Below are positions 22,806 to 34,594 of a DNA stretch of 64,000 bases, piece by piece. Position 1 is the stretch's first letter. Each line of letters opens with the position of its first letter. The notes beneath the pieces are model-generated. The model was given only the letters and a program-made list of their open reading frames with translations, was not told the DNA's origin and did no database searches. The translations under genes and the position numbers were made by a program. This DNA comes from Amphiura filiformis. Lineage: Eukaryota > Echinodermata > Ophiuroidea > Amphilepidida > Amphiuridae. The stretch is from contig NC_092642.1 in the NCBI RefSeq assembly GCF_039555335.1, positions 17,823,208 through 17,887,207 of the forward strand, in the 5' to 3' direction.

Positions 22806-23734
22806 CCTTCTCGTGAGAATAAATTCACTACCTCTGCATTTTGGATGAGTTTGACAAATTCCTTGATACAACCTGTGTGGCACCCGAAAAGGTTGCATTA
22901 TTAGGGGACTTTAACGTCCATATGGATGAACTCGATAAATATGACACCAATATCTTGAAGAATACCGGTTTCAGTTTCATCAGCACATTTTAGGCCCGAC
23001 AGATATATCGGGTCATACCCTGGATTTGGTCATGTCCCGTCTTGATGATGATCTGATTCAAGGCAGACAATTTGAGGCAGACAATACACTATTCTGATCA
23101 TTATGTTGTACCTTGTGCCATTCAATGTGAAAAACCTCCTTCATTGAAATCTACCAAAACATACCACGAATATGGGAAGATGGATCATGAACAACTAAAT
23201 ATGCTGCTTGGTGAACGGCTTGCCAATTTCCCCGATAGTGAAGATCCTTATGAGATTTTGACATCCTCGGTGCTGGACAAGGTTTGTCCCTTTCTCAGGG
23301 GCTGTGCAATAATTATGAGATCGAAACTGATCTGGAGCTATCTGGTATAATGAGACAATCCATGAGGCTAGGCGCACCCGGCGGCGCCTTGAGCGTAGGT
23401 GAAAAAAGACCCGAGCAGAAGCTGATGAAACTATTTTCAGAACTCAGCAGGTCCTTGTAGCTTAATAACAAGTGCAAAATTGAGTAATTTACAACACAAT
23501 GTACAAGTGTTACAATGAAAGATACGTATAGTACAATCAATTTCCTTTTCAACGGGTCTTCATGTAAACTTCCTGATTGTACTTTTGATAAAATGTTTCC
23601 TGATATGTTTTTAACCTCTTTTATTGAGAAGGTGGAGAATATAAGAAAGTAAAGAATGTATACACTGATGTAACTTCTGTTGCAAGTGATGAATATACTT
23701 CTAGTTACATGCATACGGGTTCATGTACCTTTAA
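22806..23734 (+). pseudogene. CR1-like LINE endonuclease fragment (copy 1)
   Basis: The plus strand reads KVALLGDFNVHMDELDKYD, an endonuclease motif of CR1/Jockey-type LINEs, then SGHTLDLVMSRLDDDLI and later a linker-type WYNETIHEARRTRRRLE segment, with frameshifts and one stop. It is a dead fragment embedded in a receptor pseudogene. Its counterpart is 47271-48139. Confidence 0.78.
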
Positions 23735-23996
23735 GCAACTTCTTCTTCTGAAAGCATTAGGTGGCAGTAAACATCTGTACTTTTAGTAGAATTCATTTCT
23801 CCCGAGTGTGCCCTTTTTGATATAGCACTTGTACGCGCTATAATACCATATCAAAATATGCCAATTGTTGCAAATTGTACTTTATACGTTTCGATTTAAG
23901 AATTCCTGATATGCGCACACAACTGCAGTAACTTCGTGTCATGATGTTATATAGTAATGTTTTGACTCTAGGCTATAGTTACATGTGACCTAGACA

Positions 23997-25075
23997 TCAC
24001 AATATGTTCATCTCCATTCCGCGAGGAAGATCTATTTTATTTTTACCATCACAGCCAAAAGCTTTAGCAAATGCTCTCCTGTATCGTTGGTTGCTTACGC
24101 TATACAAGAGCGGATTTACTGCAGAATTTAACAGCCCCATAACGCGACTAAACCAAAGGATTAACGTCATCGTCTTAGCTTCAAACATTCTCTCACCAAC
24201 CAACCGATACTTGAAATAATCGAGATTGGATATTTGAAGTGGTGACAGACATAGGAAGAAAACAGTTCCATTCAAAATCAGCATTCTTCCAATTTGATTT
24301 CTGACTCGAAGCATTATCGTCGTTTGAGAGCCCCGTTCTCCAGTGAGACCGGTCCTTGTACTAAGCGCGTAAATAATTCTGACGTACATGTATGAAGACA
24401 AGATCACTGTAAGAATAAACTGTACAAAATCAATTGCAACAAGAGTTGGCCAACACCACGGGCAATTTGTGTCTGCCTTGCAGACAATGAATTTTGCCGC
24501 CATATTATGAAATGTGGTGTTGGCAGACCAATTTATGCATATCGTTTCCGTTTCATGAGCATGGAGACCCACACAAGCCGAAATCAACGAAATCAGCCAA
24601 GCACTTATCGTCATTCGTACAGCCCAGTTCCTGCCTTTGAGCATTCGATGAGCCAGCGGGTGACATATAGCCAGATATCTTTCAAAGGTGACGAGTGTTA
24701 TTAAAACACGGATGTAAAATAACAAAGGTAGGTGATAAGATCGACTAAAGCACAACCGGCACCAGAGTGAAACGACGATAAAGCAAATTCAATCGGAGTA
24801 TTGAAATAGGTCCATGTAAATCTTATTATAGCTATAATTAGCAACGTTGCATCGCTAACAGCAAGATTACATAGATAGAAGTTGGTAACAGTCCGCATCT
24901 CTTGCACGCGATATACAACAAATATTAGCGTAGCATTTCCAAGTATGCCCAATCCTGCCACAATGGGTACGATGACTAAGATGAAGATCTTCTTATAGAT
25001 AGAGTAAAAGTATGGAACAGCTTCATCTTCTGAAAGCAATTCGTCGCAATCATTATCTGAATTAGTAGAATTCAT
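23997..25075 (-). pseudogene. Receptor 3 paralogue broken by one base (copy 1)
   Basis: Almost identical to the intact receptor at 48411-49490. The N-terminal part starts at 25075 (MNSTNSDNDCDELLS) and runs to TM3, where the frame breaks. The homopolymer at 24703-24706 has four A where the intact copy has five, a 1-base deletion. The rest (to 23997) continues in another frame with ERYLAICHP, TM6 FFLCLSP and NPLLY intact. No other disabling change is obvious, so this is either a very recent pseudogene, a segregating null allele or a sequencing error in a homopolymer. As written it would give a truncated product without TM4-TM7. Confidence 0.9.
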
Positions 25076-25696
25076 TTTCTCTTTTTAATAAAGCAAAACT
25101 ATATCAAATATGTCAGTTTTTGCAAATTGTACTTACAATTCCATATTAGAATTAATGCATAGCAAATAATAACCGATGAAACTCATAAAAGTGTGTATTA
25201 ATCAAGACATTCACTGTCGTAGTGAGCACGTCATAGCTACCTTAATTACCTTTAGCTACTGGTTCACACCATTACAACAACTTGCATTAGACAAGGGGAA
25301 TGAAAAAGTCTAATGAGCTGTGACATCATCACCCAATTTACATCTCGCCGTGATTTAATAGTGTATTTACTATGCAAATAACCACTTTCTTTGCTCCATA
25401 GTGTACCGGAAACTAACCCTTTATTATGCTAAATAACCTTCCCACACTTTCCATACCTCAGTAAACATCGATTTCTAACGCACTTGTCAATAATATTTGT
25501 GTAATGGTTTGCCAAATATGGGCATTATAGTGGTATATTTATGATTATTGTATGGTACCCGAAGGCAAAATACCCGAATGGTTTCCAAATTTGACTCGAA
25601 TATACCTTATAGTCTATATACTATCAAGTGAGTTTGATATTTTTATGAATGAATTGTAGTACCGCCATCGTAGCCTTAATTCACTACGAAACACTA

Positions 25697-26112
25697 TAAT
25701 GAAAGACAAAGATAAAGAGAATTTATCGCGTCTGACGTCATCTGTCAATCAAACTCGAGCACGGTTTGTTTACAAGTGTCATAATGATGACTTACTGAAC
25801 GCGGATTTATAACCGGGCGCCTTATTGTTAATTTTGCACCTTTCGACATGCAAACCATCTCAAACGTTAGGTCTTTATAGTAGGAAACTTTCTTTACCGA
25901 AGGCACCATGTCCACAATGCCTAGAAAAGCTACTTTTTGCCTTGTAAAAGTACGTACTGTTTTGCCATTTGCTGCTATTCCTTTTCTCCGATCAGCACCA
26001 GATAGATCGGTCTTCCTTTTACGCGCTGATTAACCTGTGTAAACCAATCAAGGATCGTAATTGACAGTGACATCAGAAATAAATAAAAAATTTTTATCTC
26101 TGTCTTTAATTA
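25697..26112. mobile_element. TA-flanked MITE (416 bp), copy 1 only
   Basis: TA at 25695-25696 and 26113-26114. The ends are TAATGAAAGACAAAGATAAA and its near-inverse (TTTATCTCTGTCTTTAATTA). Copy 2 at about 49989-50000 reads ACACTAAAAATGC, an exact empty site with one TA. No coding content. Confidence 0.88.
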
Positions 26113-26276
26113 TAAAAATGCTTTGTTTAAACTACATCGGTACCTGAGTCAGTTCCACACAAGCCTGTTGATCTTCCACAGGGATAAATTTTAATGAACA
26201 CTTTAGACAGCTCCATTTGAATTACATACACACTCTGAGAACGTGGTGTGTATTAAGGTATAAACAAACATAATAC

Positions 26277-26625
26277 AGAGTTAGAAAAAAAAAGAAAGGG
26301 CGATAGGGCAAATAATTTGATATTTACGTGAGATAGTTGAAATATTGAAATATTACTATTGTTGAAAGTTTTTATAAATGCCGCCCTCAATAGTCACGTT
26401 TTTATGAAAATTCTTATTTTAGTTTTACTGCGCTACCCAATTTAATTGTATTTTGAATGAGAGCACACAATGCGCAAAAAAGACACAAGATCTGAATCTG
26501 CCTTTAACTTAAATCAAGTCTTTCATACTTCACCCGACCGCAACTCCAGTTTTCCCATTCGCAATATGTACAACTTTACCTGGAAATTGTGTTTGATCTA
26601 TTACAATTTGCACGTATTTCCAGTG
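26277..26625. mobile_element. Deletion relative of the 20470-22189 element
   Basis: It aligns to the left ~290 bp of the TA element at 20470 (CTCAATAGTCAC and the GCACACAATGC region), then jumps to sequence matching about 21650-21760. It is cut at about 26625 by a different repeat. A related left end is at 53071-53265 in copy 2. Internal deletion is typical of non-autonomous derivatives. Confidence 0.65.
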
Positions 26626-26639
26626 GCGTAGCCTGGTGG

Positions 26640-26945
26640 GCTATGTGGGGTTTAGATGCCTTATCTTAAGTTTATGTTCCTCATTTAGGGTTAAAGCGCC
26701 TTACTTGGGGTTTGGACTGCTTTATCGGCGGTCTACGTCCCTTATCTGGGGTTACGGCGCATTATCTGGGGTTTAGATGCCTTATCTGGGTTTAGACTGC
26801 GATATGCTAAGGTTAAGGCATCTTAGCCACAGGTAAGGAACGTAAACCCAGGATAAGGCCGTCTAAACCACAGGTAGGGCGCCTATCCCTAGATAAGGGA
26901 TGTAAACCCAAGATAAGCCAGTTTAAACCCAGATAAGGCGGAAAT
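26640..26945. repeat. Minisatellite that reverses strand midway
   Basis: About 12 units of 20-25 bp built on CCTTATCTGGGGTTTAGA. Units before about 26815 are in this orientation; units after it are in the inverse orientation (AACCCAGATAAGG). The array is therefore a large imperfect palindrome of repeats. It is absent from copy 2. Confidence 0.8.
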
Positions 26946-26999
26946 GACACACTTATGCTTCTGCTCTCATTCAAAAATCACATTTACGCTCTACCAAAT

Positions 27000-27830
27000 A
27001 GGGGCCATCTTGGATTTCTGGGCAAAAATTATGTTGTAACGTAAAATTAATGTCAGATTCGGATTTCTTGGGGTCGACTTACCGGAAAAAGTGTCTTTGT
27101 ACACGATTTTAGGTAATCTGGTTCAAAACTTATTTTTTTCAAGATGGCGCCGGCGTCCACCATCTTGGATTTCTGGGTAAATATGAGTTCGTAATGTCAA
27201 AGTAATGTCAAATTTGAAATCCTTGTGGTCGACTTATCCAAGACGATACACGATCCAATACACGATTTTAGGTCCTCTTGTTCAAAACTAAATTTTTCAA
27301 GACGGGCACCATCTTGGATTTCTGGGTGAAAATGATGCCGTAATGTCAAACTAATGTCAGAATCCTTGTACTCGACATATCCGAAAAGTGTCTTTGTGCA
27401 TGATTATAGGTGCTCTGGTTCAAAACTTAAATTTTCAAAATGGTGGCGGCGGCCATTTTGGATTTTGGCCTCTAGCGACAAATGCCGGGATTTTTTGCGA
27501 GAGACATGGTGGCTTTTTGTTTTCTAAACCTCAATTCCGTGACCATTTTCTGGCTAGTAAGGTTTGACGATTGATTTGACTTCTATGAACTATTTAGAAA
27601 AAAAAATGGCCCCCATGTCCTTCGCAAAAATCCCGAGGGACTAGAGGCCAAAATCCAAATGGCCGCCGCCGCCAGTTTGAACCAGAGCACCTATAATCAT
27701 GTACAAAGACACTTTTTCGGGTATATCGAGCACAAGGATTCCAATTTTGACATTAGTTTGACATTACGGCATCATTTTCACCCAGAAATCCAAGATGGCC
27801 GCCAAATGATTTCTTCACACCATTATATAA
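27000..27830. repeat. Palindromic satellite-like block (GGCCATCTTGGATTTCTGGG units)
   Basis: Three direct units of about 150 bp begin with CCATCTTGGATTTCTGGG at about 27009, 27165 and 27310. The last unit plus a central part (about 27305-27520) recurs inverted at 27595-27800. Copy 2 keeps only the right arm (53964-54245). No coding content. From 27831 to 28985 I see no gene. Confidence 0.75.
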
Positions 27831-28984
27831 GAAACTGAAATGAAACCCGAATCTCCCTGATACAAATGTCAAGTTTTTAACTAAAGGTAGAAGATATCAA
27901 TATCTTGTCAGTCAAGAGGTTAGGCAGGATAATAGGAAACCACGTGACCAAAACCAAAACAAACCAAAACTAAAACTTAATATTTGAAATGAGGGAATGT
28001 GTTATCGAAGACAGCGACGCTTAGCTGAGCTCAGTAAACCATAATAGTTGTCATCTAAATAAATCGCTCTTCATCCATCTTATATTTATTACTTATACAA
28101 TAAGGGTCATTTTACTTCTTTAAGTATAAATAGTAGGTGCATGACTCTTATGACGTGACGACAGTGGTTTATTATAAAATTTAAGGGCTCACTAATCGGC
28201 AGGTTTAAAGTACATGCGTTTTCCCTAAAGTTGATATTTTTGGATATTTCCAAAGCGACAAGCCAAAGACAAATGTTTGGGCATATACTTTGTAATTTTA
28301 ATACCGCGCTTTTAAGCATACCTACGCTACCATTAGTTTGGGTGATTTGCTGATATATATTTTAGGACTGAATTTGGGCGTTTTCAATGCGTTTTAAGCT
28401 TAAGCTTACCATGTAATTAACGCTGATATCTGGATATTCTCCTTGGTCGGCTACTTGCAAGCAACAGAATGCAGATTGCATCGGTATAAGTGTCGTATTC
28501 CTCTTGGTAGGTATTTTAAATAATTATATATTTACTTTAAGGTGAGTGTAACAATATCAAATTTTACATCTGAATACAGGGTACGTGGTTACGTGTGAAA
28601 AAAGTGTAGTCTTCTGCGTCCCAACAATATCTAAAAAAAAATCAATGACTAGCGAATAATTATGTATTATATATTTCCCGCTTGCGTGTACGCCTAAATT
28701 TTACTTGCTTGAATACGTTGGTTGGCCATTATCAAAATGTTATCAAACCTGTGCAGTGATTGGCACTTGCATTAGGTGCCTCTTTGATAGCTGATAATGC
28801 CCAGCCACTCAGCAAGTAGCAATGTCGATGTCATCTGCTAATCAGCAAAATTACCAGTTACCTATTATTTCAGATGACATTTTAAAATGCTCAATGGCAT
28901 CAGCCGGATTATTTGCCAGGACATGCCAGATAATCAGAAATGGCAACAAAATTAATTGTAACTATACTCCAATTCCATGTTCAC

Positions 28985-29715
28985 CTCAGATATCCTCACC
29001 TCACCTCACCTAGGCTGTATCATCCTCTGCAGTATGAAGTCCTCTTCAAGAATCTTCCATTTCTGTCTGTCTTGCTCATCCCTTGCCTAAGTGATGCCCT
29101 TGCCTATATGCTGTATAGTCATCTCGCCATCTTCGTCTTTGCCTTCCTCTTCTACGCTTTTCTGTTCTTGGTTGCCACTCAGTGACTCTTTTTGTCCATC
29201 TATTGTAATTTTTCTTGCCACATTAAAAGTACATTCCCCCCTCCATCTCCATTTCGCTTCACCAATCCTTTCCATGATGTCTTTGACTCCAGGTTTACTT
29301 CTTATGTCACTGTTCCTAATTCTATATCGTAAAGGATTGTTTAGCATGCGTCTTTCCATGGCTCGACGTGTCGTCAGGAGTTTTTGTTCCAGATATTTAG
29401 TTGTCGACCAGGTTTCAGCACCGTAAGTTATGATTGCATTGATTGCGCATACGCCTCCTCGATGTCATTGGTAGCTATTTATCGCAAATGGTGTCTTTGT
29501 ATCTGCCAAAACAACACCAGCCAGCCTTGATGTTCAGTATAGACTTCCTCTCTTGTTTTGTCTTCCATTTTGACTGTCTTGCCCGGATACTTGTAACTAT
29601 CTACTTTCTCTATCGGTTCATTGTCAATTTCAATGGAATCTCTAGTGTCAAAGTTGGTCATGTATTTCGATGTATTTCGATCCATCTCAGGTGGTGCATG
29701 TACTAACATTACAGG
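28985..29715 (-). pseudogene. RTE-like LINE RT C-terminal fragment (copy 1)
   Basis: The minus strand gives the C-terminal part of an RTE-type RT ORF: KYMTNFDTRDSIEIDNEPIE and VDSYKYPGKTV near 29560-29690, then AMERRMLNNPLRYRIRNSDI and GVKDIMERIGEAKWRWRG near 29250-29360. Frameshifts occur between them. It also occurs at 56415-57125 in copy 2, so it predates the duplication. A tRNA-like stretch follows immediately. Confidence 0.8.
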
Positions 29716-29718
29716 TAC

Positions 29719-29820
29719 CTAGAAATTCGTGACCGAGTGGTCTATAAAGGCGCTTGAATGAATTCTACTATTGTACGATCATCTCTGGTTCAAAACCGTA
29801 ATTATTGCTCCTTTTTTTCG
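29719..29820 (+). tRNA. Degenerate Ser/Leu-type tRNA-like sequence (copy 1)
   Basis: GACCGAGTGGTCTATAAAGGCGC resembles the A-box region of long-variable-arm tRNAs and GGTTCAAAACC the B box; a T7 run ends it near 29812. Acceptor pairing is poor. The counterpart at 57147-57240 reads TTGGCCGAGTGGTCTAAGGCG, closer to a tRNA. It is likely a tRNA pseudogene or SINE head. Confidence 0.45.
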
Positions 29821-29849
29821 TCTTCTTTTCTTATACCCTGTTTCAAACA

Positions 29850-30088
29850 TATGATGCGATCAAGCAAAATCGGAACTTAGAAATATTAAATTTTTAGTTT
29901 CTTATAGGATAGAAAATGCATTTACAAAGCTTGATTTTGCAGCAAAATCCATTGAAATTGAACAACCAGTTCCAAAGATATTAGCAATCAGAGAGTTTCC
30001 AAAACAACAGGAAATATATCCTTTGTTTGGCTATATCTCCAAATCAATATTTCCGAGTTCCGACTGATTTTGCTTGATCGCATTACAT
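29850..30088. mobile_element. MITE family 1, copy b
   Basis: The ends TGATGCGATCAAGCAAAA and TTTTGCTTGATCGCATTACA are inverted copies. The interior aligns with 6187-6440. It is shared with copy 2 (57270-57510), so it predates the duplication. Confidence 0.8.
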
Positions 30089-32199
30089 AATAGAACTGAT
30101 TTTTCTTTTCTATTTCTTTCTTTATTTCTTTATATTTTCTTTATTGTTTAATAACACTTTCTTGTCGCTTACACAATGGAAGCTACATTTCATCATGAAT
30201 TACGGTCGCATATGAGTATTTATACCGACACTTTTCAATTTATTTACCCGTTTTTGAAATCAGTCCAAATTTAATATAATGCCATTAAACCAATGCATTT
30301 TTCATTCCGGCTCCTGCTGCCTGCTCCATATGGAAAGGTTTGCATACAAAAACAATTCTCTTATAAGCCGTCTATGCACAGTTTCCACCTCGATACACTT
30401 GAGTTGTCTCTGCATTGCATCGTAAGAGCTGCGTGAAGTTCTAGCTATATAGAAAACAGGTCTCTGTGGTTGGTTTTTGTCGAAACTTCAAGCGTTTCCC
30501 TTCATCCAATCAGATTTTTTAATATCAAACGAAAGCTAACACTTCCCCCTAAAACACTTTTCCCCATTAAGTCAACAGCTAACGCAATTCGAATGTTATA
30601 GCAAGACGAATGTGGTAGATCTGTTGAAAACTACCTATCCAAGCTATCTAAAAGTATAAACCTCAAGTGTTCCTTACAATATATTTCAAATCTTATGTCA
30701 TTAAATGAAAGAGCGCGCTAATATTGTCCATATACTAGCCTCATTTTAATGAGCAATGACCAATTCTCTTTAAATTCCAAATCTTGTGCAAAAAGTTACT
30801 ATTTTCGCCTGTTTTGTCATACGGTTGTAAATACAATGAACTATATTTGCTAAAGAGATATGAATAATCATCTTAACCAAGGCCGGCGCTAGAGTTTTGG
30901 CAGACCATATCCATCTGCCTCTTGATCATATGACTTCGAAGACCTAATATCAGGTGCCAGAGTTACAAGCAAAAAGATTGTGTCTCTCTTTTACATTACA
31001 CTTTCGTTTTTCTTCACAGTTGATTAGAGATAAGGGACTGGAAGATGAGGGTCATGTAGTGGGAAAAGAACGACACAATAAAACAGCCAAATACCAACCA
31101 CTACATTTCTCATCTCCTACCCCCGCATCCATCGACATTTTACTCAACTCCTGGGAAATGCATAAAAATCATTATCTTACCATTTCTATCTCTTTACACT
31201 TGACTATATAGAAGCCATCCTTAAAAAACCTGGAGTAGCTATATATATAATGAATAAGATAATAAAAAATGAATAACTGTGTACGCAGGTAAAATCACCA
31301 ACCATGCCAACGTTGATGTATTTGTGATGCCTATTTCTCAGCCTATATGTAAGCACGTTTGCAAACATAATGTGTACTCGTACCTACTAGGCCTTGAAGT
31401 TCCTTGAGATGATATAAATAATGAGTAAGCAATAAATAATGAATAACTTTGTACGCAGGTAAAATCATCGATAGTGAAGTATTCTTGTACCTATACGTAA
31501 ACGATGGTGAAGTATTCTTGTGCCTATACGTAAGCAAATTTGCAGACATCATTTTTACCTACTAGACCATCTTATCTCGTATTACAAATTACAATGATGC
31601 TTCTTACACCTGTAAGTCGTTATTAATGTTTCAAAAAAACAATGATTGATTTTCAATGATTTCGATATATAGCAGCTTTAAGTGGTAAATATTTCAAAAT
31701 TATCCATTACGATAAAATTACAGATAGCCTGAACAAAACAATGGGAACACAAAACATAACAATACATCTATTTTAATTTTGTTGATTGACACCAATTGAA
31801 TGAATGTGCTCAGAATCTTGATATTGAATTAGTGTCAACAGAGCCAGGTTATTCTCCATATAATTATCTGAAAACTCAATTATCTATTCTTCTAGCATCT
31901 ATTTGATGTGTGTGATCAGATCGACAACTTCCTGCATCACACATTATTACCGAAATTATGATATCAAACGAAAGCACATATTTTTATCATAACCCAAGCA
32001 AAGTTTAACGCCCAAGATATGTTTCGTTTAGATAATGTGAACAAAAACGACATAGAAAGCAGTAACCACCAGCAAAAGTATGATGTTGTTATAAACGTGT
32101 TTCTCTCTCATATCAAAACTAATATTTTAATGGCATGATTCAAATAAAGGTAGAAAACAGGCTATGAAATAATCTGACCACCCACCTTTAAACCGACTA

Positions 32200-32722
32200 C
32201 AGTAAGCCAAAACATTAAGGTACCAGTTGCATTCACCCCTTGTTTATCCTAAACAAAGACAGCTATGTCATAAGTGGAACCGGTAGCCTATAGCTGCATC
32301 TTTAAGCTCGAATTTAAGTCCTCATTTTTTGATATTGTTCAAGAAATAAAGATATGACGATCCAAAAACCCAAGGAAGATGCCCATTTAAAAGTTGCATT
32401 TGCTCCATTTCGCGCCCTATTGATTTGCACACAAGGCGTTCACGATCAAGAGAAGTATCACCGTGCTTCCATTGATTTTACACGTTAAAACTGGCGTCGT
32501 GCTTTCATTGATTAGAACACAAAAGTGCAACTTTTGATTTTATTTCTTTATTAGGTTTTAGACCACCGTTTCTATAATCCTCAACCAATTTCAACAAATG
32601 AGGTCATAAATCAGAGCTAATGAGTACAGGTATTGGCTGCTTGTTTTAATTTTGACACTTTTTTCTTTATTTAGGATATACAGGGGTGAACAAAACTGGT
32701 AACTTAATTTTTTGGCTTACTG
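32200..32722. mobile_element. TA-flanked MITE (523 bp), copy 1 only
   Basis: TA at 32198-32199 and 32723-32724 flanks inverted ends of about 55 bp starting CAGTAAGCCAAAA and containing TTCACCCCT. Copy 2 shows the empty site CCGACTATAAATAAAC (about 60447-60462) with one TA. The TA target suggests Tc1/mariner mobilisation. No coding content. Confidence 0.9.
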
Positions 32723-32973
32723 TATAAATAAACAAGGGAAGAGGCTTACGCATCATACACTGGAACATGGAAACATTCAAACATTACAGACTAGCGAACG
32801 AGATCAAAATAATGATGCTTACTAGCACAATTAAAGTTGGCAAAGGTTTCTCAAACAAACATATCATACTAGAAAGGTTTATAACCGCATGTTGCACAAT
32901 TAAACATCAATTTACAAATGGAAACATGACATGCATAGGCAAATACACCAGAGTAAAAACTCCGGACAAACCT

Positions 32974-33045
32974 GCCTGTGTGAGGACTTGAACCCCAGAC
33001 CTCTCGCTTGCCGGGCGCGCGCTCTAACCACTAAGCTACACAGAC
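32974..33045 (-). tRNA. tRNA-like SINE head folding into a full cloverleaf
   Basis: 72 nt on the minus strand. The acceptor pairs 7/7 (GTCTGTG with CACAGGC, one wobble), the D arm GCTT/GAGC pairs, the T stem TGGGG/CCTCA pairs with one wobble, and the anticodon stem has one mismatch. The anticodon loop is CCGGCAA. Position 33 is C instead of the near-universal U and the triplet GGC would start with G34, unusual for a eukaryotic Ala tRNA. With multiple copies and an attached body, it is a SINE promoter head. Confidence 0.6.
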
Positions 33046-33392
33046 TCTCCCTGATAAACAGGACTCAAGTCTGGTACTTATGGATATGAGCAGTCAGGGT
33101 AAACAGTGCAAAAAAACACATTACATACCAGTGTGCGAGATCAATTAATGATACTTAACCGCCAGCCTAATATAATCATACAAACAAGGGAAGAGGCTTA
33201 CGCATCATACACTGGAACATGGACACATTCAAACATTACAACAACTAGCGCACGAGATCAAATTATTGATGCTTAATCGTTATTCTTAATATATCAATAT
33301 ACAGGGGAAAGAAGAATTGCGCATCGCACACTGGAACAATTAAACATGAATTTACAAATGGAAACATGACATGCATAGGCAGATATACCAGA

Positions 33393-33464
33393 GTAAAAAA
33401 CTGGACTTGAATCCCAGACCTCTCGCTTGTCGGGCGAGCGCTCTAACCACTGAGCTAAACGGAC
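33393..33464 (-). tRNA. tRNA-like SINE head, second unit
   Basis: A box TTTAGCTCAGTGG and B box GATTCAAGTCC, with a perfect anticodon stem CTCGC/GCGAG and loop CCGACAA. The 3' acceptor strand is replaced by a T6 run. It is the counterpart of 61154-61225. Confidence 0.5.
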
Positions 33465-33554
33465 TGTACCTAATAAACAGGACTCAAGTCCGGTACTTCA
33501 TACCATGATGTTACATATGAATGTTTTGGCTACGGACTAAAGTTGATTTGCTTT

Positions 33555-34293
33555 CTATGATCTAGATATCATAATATTTTCATTTCCATTTCGCGAAGAA
33601 GATCTCTTCTTTCTTTTATCAACACGCCTAAAAGCTTCTACAAATGCTCTCCTGTATCGTTCGTTGCTTACGCTATACACGAGTGGATTTACTGCCGAAT
33701 TTAACAGCCACATAATGCGACTAAACCAAAGGATTATCGTCGCTGTTTTAGATTCAAACATTTTCTCACCAACCAACCAATACTTGAAATCATCGATATT
33801 GTATATTTCATTGGACATATGAAAAAAATCGTTCCATTCAAAATTAACATTCTTCCAATTTGATTTCTGGTGCGAAGCATTGTCGTTTACTTTTCAGAGC
33901 TGGTTTCCCCAGTGAGACCGGTCCTTGTACTAAGCGCGTAAATAATTCTAACGTATATGTATGAAGACAAGATCACTGTAAGAAAAAACTGTACAAAGTC
34001 AATTGCATAAAGAATTGGCCAGCACCATGAACAATTTGTGTCTACCTTGCAGACAACGAATTTTGCCGCTATATTTTGAAATGTGGTGCTGTTAGACCAA
34101 TCTATGCATATCGTTTCAGTTTCATAAACATGGAGACCCACACACGCCGAAACCAATGAAATCAACCAAGCACTTATCGTCATTCGTACAGTCCAGGTTC
34201 TGCCTTTGAGCATTCGATGCGCTATCGGGTGACATATTGCCAGATATCTGTCAAAGGTGACGATTGTTATTAAGAACACGGATGTAAAATAAT
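33555..34293 (-). pseudogene. Truncated GPCR pseudogene at the duplication edge (copy 1)
   Basis: Closely matches the intact receptor at 61316-62407 from TM3 to the C-tail. It starts abruptly at about 34293, just before the TM3 FDRYLAICHP motif, so TM1, TM2 and the N-terminus are missing. A 7-base deletion near 33812 (TM6) shifts the frame. The upstream break coincides with the right edge of the segmental duplication, so the gene was cut by the rearrangement. The sequence beyond 34293 resembles the 3' flank of other receptors instead. Confidence 0.88.
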
Positions 34294-34499
34294 GTGTCTA
34301 AGATACAATATTCCTGTCTTCCGCGCCGTTTTACAACCTTTCGTTTCCCAAACCGGGCGCTCCCTCATTTGCGCACCCTCATTTGCGCACACAACTGCAG
34401 GAACTTCATGTCATGATATAACATAATTATTAATGTTTTTGTTGCAGGCTAAACTTCAATTTGTATTCACTACCTGTTACCTATATATTATAATCAAAT

Positions 34500-34594
34500 T
34501 GAACTTGATATCATAATATTTTTCGTTTTTACCACCACACCTAAAAGGTTCAGCAAATCTTCTCCTGTATCGCTCGTTACTTCATGTCACGATG
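34500..34594 (-). pseudogene. Receptor C-tail remnant
   Basis: About 75 bp match the receptor tail (GTTTTTACCACCACACCTAA, then CTCCTGTATCGCTCGTTACT on the plus strand). It is followed by a second copy of the conserved receptor 3' flank (CATGTCACGATGTTACATA). It shows that a further receptor end once lay between 34.3 and 34.6 kb. Confidence 0.65.

Larger units (their letters stand above)
32735..33500 (-). mobile_element. Two tandem tRNA-derived SINE-like units (copy 1)
   Basis: Two related units run on the minus strand, each with a tRNA-like head (32974-33045 and about 33393-33464) followed by a shared ~200-bp body containing TGTAATGTTTGAATGTTTCC-like and CATGTCATGTTTCC-like stretches. Copy 2 has the same pair at 60460-61250. 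Repeated heads with identical bodies identify a SINE family rather than tRNA genes. Confidence 0.7.
13245..34293. repeat. Segmental duplication, copy 1
   Basis: From ACAGATCTACCTACC (about 13247) to a break inside a receptor gene at about 34293, this segment aligns collinearly and in the same orientation with 39758-62040. Anchor pairs include 18680-19700 with 40050-41930, 22200-25680 with 46700-49990, and 27530-33500 with 53960-61260. Differences by eye are a few percent plus large insertions. The pair lies in tandem around a ~5.4 kb spacer. Between the listed elements, the remaining non-coding stretches (18666-20469, 25080-25696, 30089-32199) show no gene. Confidence 0.9.

Noticed and set aside
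32974-33045. Functional tRNA-Ala gene
   Set aside because: The cloverleaf folds, but position 33 is C, the triplet is GGC, and repeated copies carry the same downstream body. A SINE head explains it better.
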